A stretch of DNA of 64,000 nucleotides from Xanthomonas sp. SI. Lineage in GTDB: Bacteria > Pseudomonadota > Gammaproteobacteria > Xanthomonadales > Xanthomonadaceae. The DNA lies in assembly GCF_014236855.1 (NCBI RefSeq), contig NZ_CP051261.1, forward strand, positions 2,914,001-2,978,000, in the 5' to 3' direction. Below the pieces are notes generated by a model, which worked only from the letters and a program-made list of their open reading frames with translations, made no database searches and was not told the origin of the DNA. The translations under genes were made by a program, and so were the position numbers. This document shows positions 61,282 through 64,000 of this stretch, piece after piece. Positions within the stretch are counted from its first letter, which is position 1; each line of letters begins with the position of its first letter.

Positions 61282-64000
61282 TCAACCGGCCGCCGAATGC
61301 GACGACCGGCGGCGGAAGCGCCGCGACATCCACTCGCCCAGGTCATCGACCAGGGTGAACGCGGCCGGGATCACGATCAGGCTCAGCAGCGTGGACGTGA
61401 TCAGGCCGCCGATCACCGCGATCGCCATCGGCGCGCGGAAGCTGGAATCGCCGGAGAAGCCCAGCGCGATCGGCATCATGCCCGCGCCCATCGCCAGCGT
61501 GGTCATGACGATGGGCTGGGCGCGCTTGCGGCAGGCGTCGATCAGCGCGTCGTGCTGGCTCATGCCGTGCTCGTCCTCGGCCATCACCGCGTAGTCCACC
61601 AGCAGGATCGAGTTCTTGGTGGCGATGCCGATCAGCATCAGCAAGCCGATCAGCGCCGGCAGCGAGAGCATGTTCTGGGTCAGCAGCAAGGCCCCGAACG
61701 CGCCGCCGGCGCACAGCGGCACCGCCACCAGAATGGTGATCGGCATCAGCGCATGGTTGAACAGCAGCAACAGCACCATGTAGATGCAGACCAAGCCGGC
61801 GGCCATCGCCAGCATGAAGCCGACGAACAGCTCCACGAACACTTCGGCGTCGCCGGTGTTGAGGAAGCTCACCCCCGGCGGCAACTGCTTCACGCTGGGC
61901 AGCTGCTGCACCTGGTCCATCACCTCGCCCAGCGGCCGGCCGTTGAGCTCGGCAGTGAGGGTGACGTTGCGCTGGCGCTGGTAGCGCGAGATCTGCGACG
62001 GGCCGCTGCCCATGCGGATCTCCGCCACCGCGGCCAGCGGCACCGGCCCGTAGCGGCCCGGCACGCGCAACTGGCCGATCAGCGCCGGATTGGCGAGGGT
62101 GGATTCGGCGAAGCCGACCCGGATCGGGACCTGGCGGTCGGGCAGATTGAGCTTGGCCAGGCGCTGCTCGTAGTCGCCGGCGGTGGCGATGCGCGCGGCC
62201 TCGGCGATGGTGGCCGTGGCTACGCCCATGTCCGCGGCCCGCGCGGGATCGGGGACGATCTGGATCTCCGGCCGCAGCAGCGACGCGGTGGAGGTGACGC
62301 TGCCCAGTCCGGCGATGCCGCGCAGGTCGCGCTCCAGCGCGGTGGCGGCGTCCTGCAGGTGCTGCGGGTCGTCGCCGGCCAGGACCAGCTGCAACAGGTT
62401 GCCCGGTTCCGAACTCACGTAGCTCACGCGCACGCCGGGCATGTCGGCCAGGCGCGCGCGCGCATCGCGCTCGAGCACGCGCTGGTCGCGCTCGCGGTGG
62501 TCGGCGACGCCCCAGTCCAGCACCAGCGTGGCCTTGCGCGCCTCGCCCACGCCGGTGGCGTTCGGATCGCCGAGGTCGAGCACGCTGCCGACCGCGGTGT
62601 AGACCTGCTTGAGTTCGGGAATGTCCTTGAGCAAGGCGCGCGCGCGCTCGGTCACGGCGACGGTTTCCTGCAGCCGGGTGCCGGGCGGCAATTCCAGGTT
62701 CAAGTTGCTGCGGCCCAGGTCCGATTGCGGGATGAAGGTCGCCGGGATCAGCGGCACCAGCGCCAGCGAGGCGGCGAACAGGCCGGTGGCGATCCACAAG
62801 GTGCGCGCGCGATGGCGCAGCGCCGCGTCGACCCAGCCCAGGTACCAGCGCATCAGCCGCGAATCGACCTGTTCTTCGCCGTGCGGCTTGAGCAGGTAGG
62901 CGGCCATCATCGGCGTCAGCAGGCGCGCCACCAGCAGCGAGAACAGCACCGCGGTGGCCGCGGTCCAGCCGAATTCGCGAAAGAACTTGCCGGCGATGCC
63001 GGGCATGAACGCGACCGGCACGAACACCGCGGCCAGGGTCAGCGAGGTGGCGATCACCGCGTTGCCGATCTCGCCGGCGGCGTCGCGCGCCGCTTCCAGC
63101 GGCGGCTTGCCCATGCGCAGATGGCGCACGATGTTTTCGATTTCCACGATGGCGTCGTCGACCAGGATGCCGACCACCACCGACAGCGCCAGCAAGGTGA
63201 TCATGTTCAGGGTGAAACCGAACAGGTGCATCACCGCGAAGGTGGGAATGATCGACAGCGGCAGCGCCAGCGCGGAGACCCAGGTCGCGCGCCAGTTGCG
63301 CAGGAACAGCCACACCACCAGCAGCGCCAGCGCGGCGCCCTCGTAGAGCATGGTCATCGACGATTCGTAGGAGCGGTGGGTCTCGTCGATGGCGGTGGTG
63401 ACCAGGCGGAAATCGATTCCCGGATGCGCGGCCTTGATCTCGTCCAGCGCCTTGTGCACGCCCGCCTCCACCTTGATCTCGCTGGAGCCGCGGGTGCGCG
63501 ACATCGAGAAGGCGACCACGTCGCGCCCGTCCAGCAAGGCGGCTTCGGCGGGATCGGCGGCGGCGTCGGTGATCCGCGCCAGCGTGGACAAGCGCGCCGC
63601 GCGCCCGTCGGGCAGGCTGATCGAGAAATCGCGCAGAGCCTGCGCGTCGGCCACGGTGCCCAGGGTGCGGATGGTCTGCTGCGCACCGCCGAGTTCGGCC
63701 TTGCCGCCTGCCCGCTCCACCTGGATCTGCGCCAGCTGCTTGGACACGTCGCCGGCAGTGATGCCGAAGGCGAGCAAGGCGTTGGGATCCAGGTCCACGC
63801 GCACCTGGCGCTGCACGCCGCCCACGCGGGTGACCCGGGCCACGCCCGGTACCCCGTACATGGCGCGCGAGATCTCGCGATCGACGAACCAACTGGCTTC
63901 GTCGGGCGTCATCCGCGGCGCCACCAATGCGTAGGTCATCAGCGAGCCGCCGATGTCGACCTTGGAGATCACCGGTTCCTGGATGTCTTGCGGCAGGTCG
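61282..64000 (-). CDS. RND efflux pump inner-membrane subunit (HAE1-type), C-terminal part
   Basis: About 906 residues of an AcrB-like transporter are visible; the N-terminus lies beyond the right edge. Seen in order are the porter-domain segments (DREISRAMYGVPGVARVTRVG), the NFT region LRNWRATWVSALALPLSIIPTFAVMHLFGFTLNMITLLALSVVVGILVDDAIVEIENIVRH with the transmembrane acidic pair used in proton relay, and the second porter half. The last helices then follow with LLMLIGIATKNSILLVDYAVMAEDEHG. Family members export drugs, dyes or metals with a membrane-fusion protein and an outer-membrane channel, none of which is in the window. The end is a normal C-terminus (RRRSSHSAAG). Confidence 0.93.
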   Translation of the reverse strand, partial: DLPQDIQEPVISKVDIGGSLMTYALVAPRMTPDEASWFVDREISRAMYGVPGVARVTRVGGVQRQVRVDLDPNALLAFGITAGDVSKQLAQIQVERAGGKAELGGAQQTIRTLGTVADAQALRDFSISLPDGRAARLSTLARITDAAADPAEAALLDGRDVVAFSMSRTRGSSEIKVEAGVHKALDEIKAAHPGIDFRLVTTAIDETHRSYESSMTMLYEGAALALLVVWLFLRNWRATWVSALALPLSIIPTFAVMHLFGFTLNMITLLALSVVVGILVDDAIVEIENIVRHLRMGKPPLEAARDAAGEIGNAVIATSLTLAAVFVPVAFMPGIAGKFFREFGWTAATAVLFSLLVARLLTPMMAAYLLKPHGEEQVDSRLMRWYLGWVDAALRHRARTLWIATGLFAASLALVPLIPATFIPQSDLGRSNLNLELPPGTRLQETVAVTERARALLKDIPELKQVYTAVGSVLDLGDPNATGVGEARKATLVLDWGVADHRERDQRVLERDARARLADMPGVRVSYVSSEPGNLLQLVLAGDDPQHLQDAATALERDLRGIAGLGSVTSTASLLRPEIQIVPDPARAADMGVATATIAEAARIATAGDYEQRLAKLNLPDRQVPIRVGFAESTLANPALIGQLRVPGRYGPVPLAAVAEIRMGSGPSQISRYQRQRNVTLTAELNGRPLGEVMDQVQQLPSVKQLPPGVSFLNTGDAEVFVELFVGFMLAMAAGLVCIYMVLLLLFNHALMPITILVAVPLCAGGAFGALLLTQNMLSLPALIGLLMLIGIATKNSILLVDYAVMAEDEHGMSQHDALIDACRKRAQPIVMTTLAMGAGMMPIALGFSGDSSFRAPMAIAVIGGLITSTLLSLIVIPAAFTLVDDLGEWMSRRFRRRSSHSAAG

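Noticed and set aside
1..64000. CRISPR arrays, tRNA and rRNA genes
   Set aside because: No regularly spaced short repeats, cloverleaf-like sequence or rRNA segment was recognised by eye; a tRNAscan/minced run would settle this.

Overview
The window looks like a piece of a high-GC gammaproteobacterial chromosome of the Xanthomonas type. The basis is the very G/C-rich third-codon-position signature of the housekeeping-like genes, tightly overlapping ATGA gene junctions, a GTAGGAGCGGCTTCAGCC-type repeat pair common in xanthomonads and pseudomonads, and gene families typical of Xanthomonas. A sequence that matches the chromosome-dimer resolution site dif lies at 28184-28211, so the window probably covers the replication terminus. 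Genus-level placement is inference.

Region 1 (1-5308, minus strand): an ECF sigma factor, its zinc-finger anti-sigma factor and a lipoprotein-type subtilisin-like protease (cut by the left edge) overlap each other by 4 bp. An outer-membrane barrel protein follows, then a three-gene redox set: cytochrome b561, an unusual beta-barrel with one N-terminal c-haem motif, and a small cytochrome c. Region 2 (5561-20571, plus strand): one long polysaccharide locus. It has an FdtA-like ketoisomerase, a NeuD-like acyltransferase, an FdtB-like aminotransferase, a Wzx flippase, a Wzy-like polymerase, a short Wzz-like protein, one GT2 and two GT4 glycosyltransferases, two methyltransferases, an amidohydrolase and a radical SAM protein. 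Region 3 (20667-27547): a divergent set with a nucleotidyltransferase and a second radical SAM protein (minus) and an HPr-kinase-like protein, an ABC exporter and a TraX-like membrane protein (plus). It may make or decorate a secreted product and has no obvious described counterpart.

Region 4 (28.1-34.8 kb): a more A/T-rich genomic island directly next to dif. It holds two adjacent cyclic-nucleotide defence modules of the Pycsar type: a tandem-cyclase protein + E2-like/cysteine-rich protein + PycTM-like membrane effector, and then a PycTIR-like effector + PycC-like cyclase. A DUF3800 gene bracketed by diverged direct repeats follows. The first module, with two cyclase domains in one chain and an E2-like partner, is the best candidate for an undescribed system.

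Region 5 (34.8-41.3 kb): a zrgABCDE-like zinc operon (minus) behind a good Zur-box candidate, a small divergent gene, and a secreted phospholipase-D-fold protein. Region 6 (41.8-49.3 kb, minus): a five-gene MoxR ATPase / vWA / SWIM / DUF5682 / DUF5691 cassette. Region 7 (49.4-57.0 kb): a two-component regulon in which a Reg_prop/Y_Y_Y sensor kinase and a NarL-type regulator are each divergent from small-molecule enzymes (cupin, SDR; isochorismatase-like, alpha/beta hydrolase). The two divergent promoter regions are copies of one another and share an identical 18-bp operator-like motif. Region 8 (57.5-64 kb): a small secreted protein with a strong terminator, an SPFH / zinc-ribbon / small membrane protein operon, and the C-terminal part of an RND efflux pump running off the right edge. 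No tRNA, rRNA, CRISPR array or transposase was recognised.
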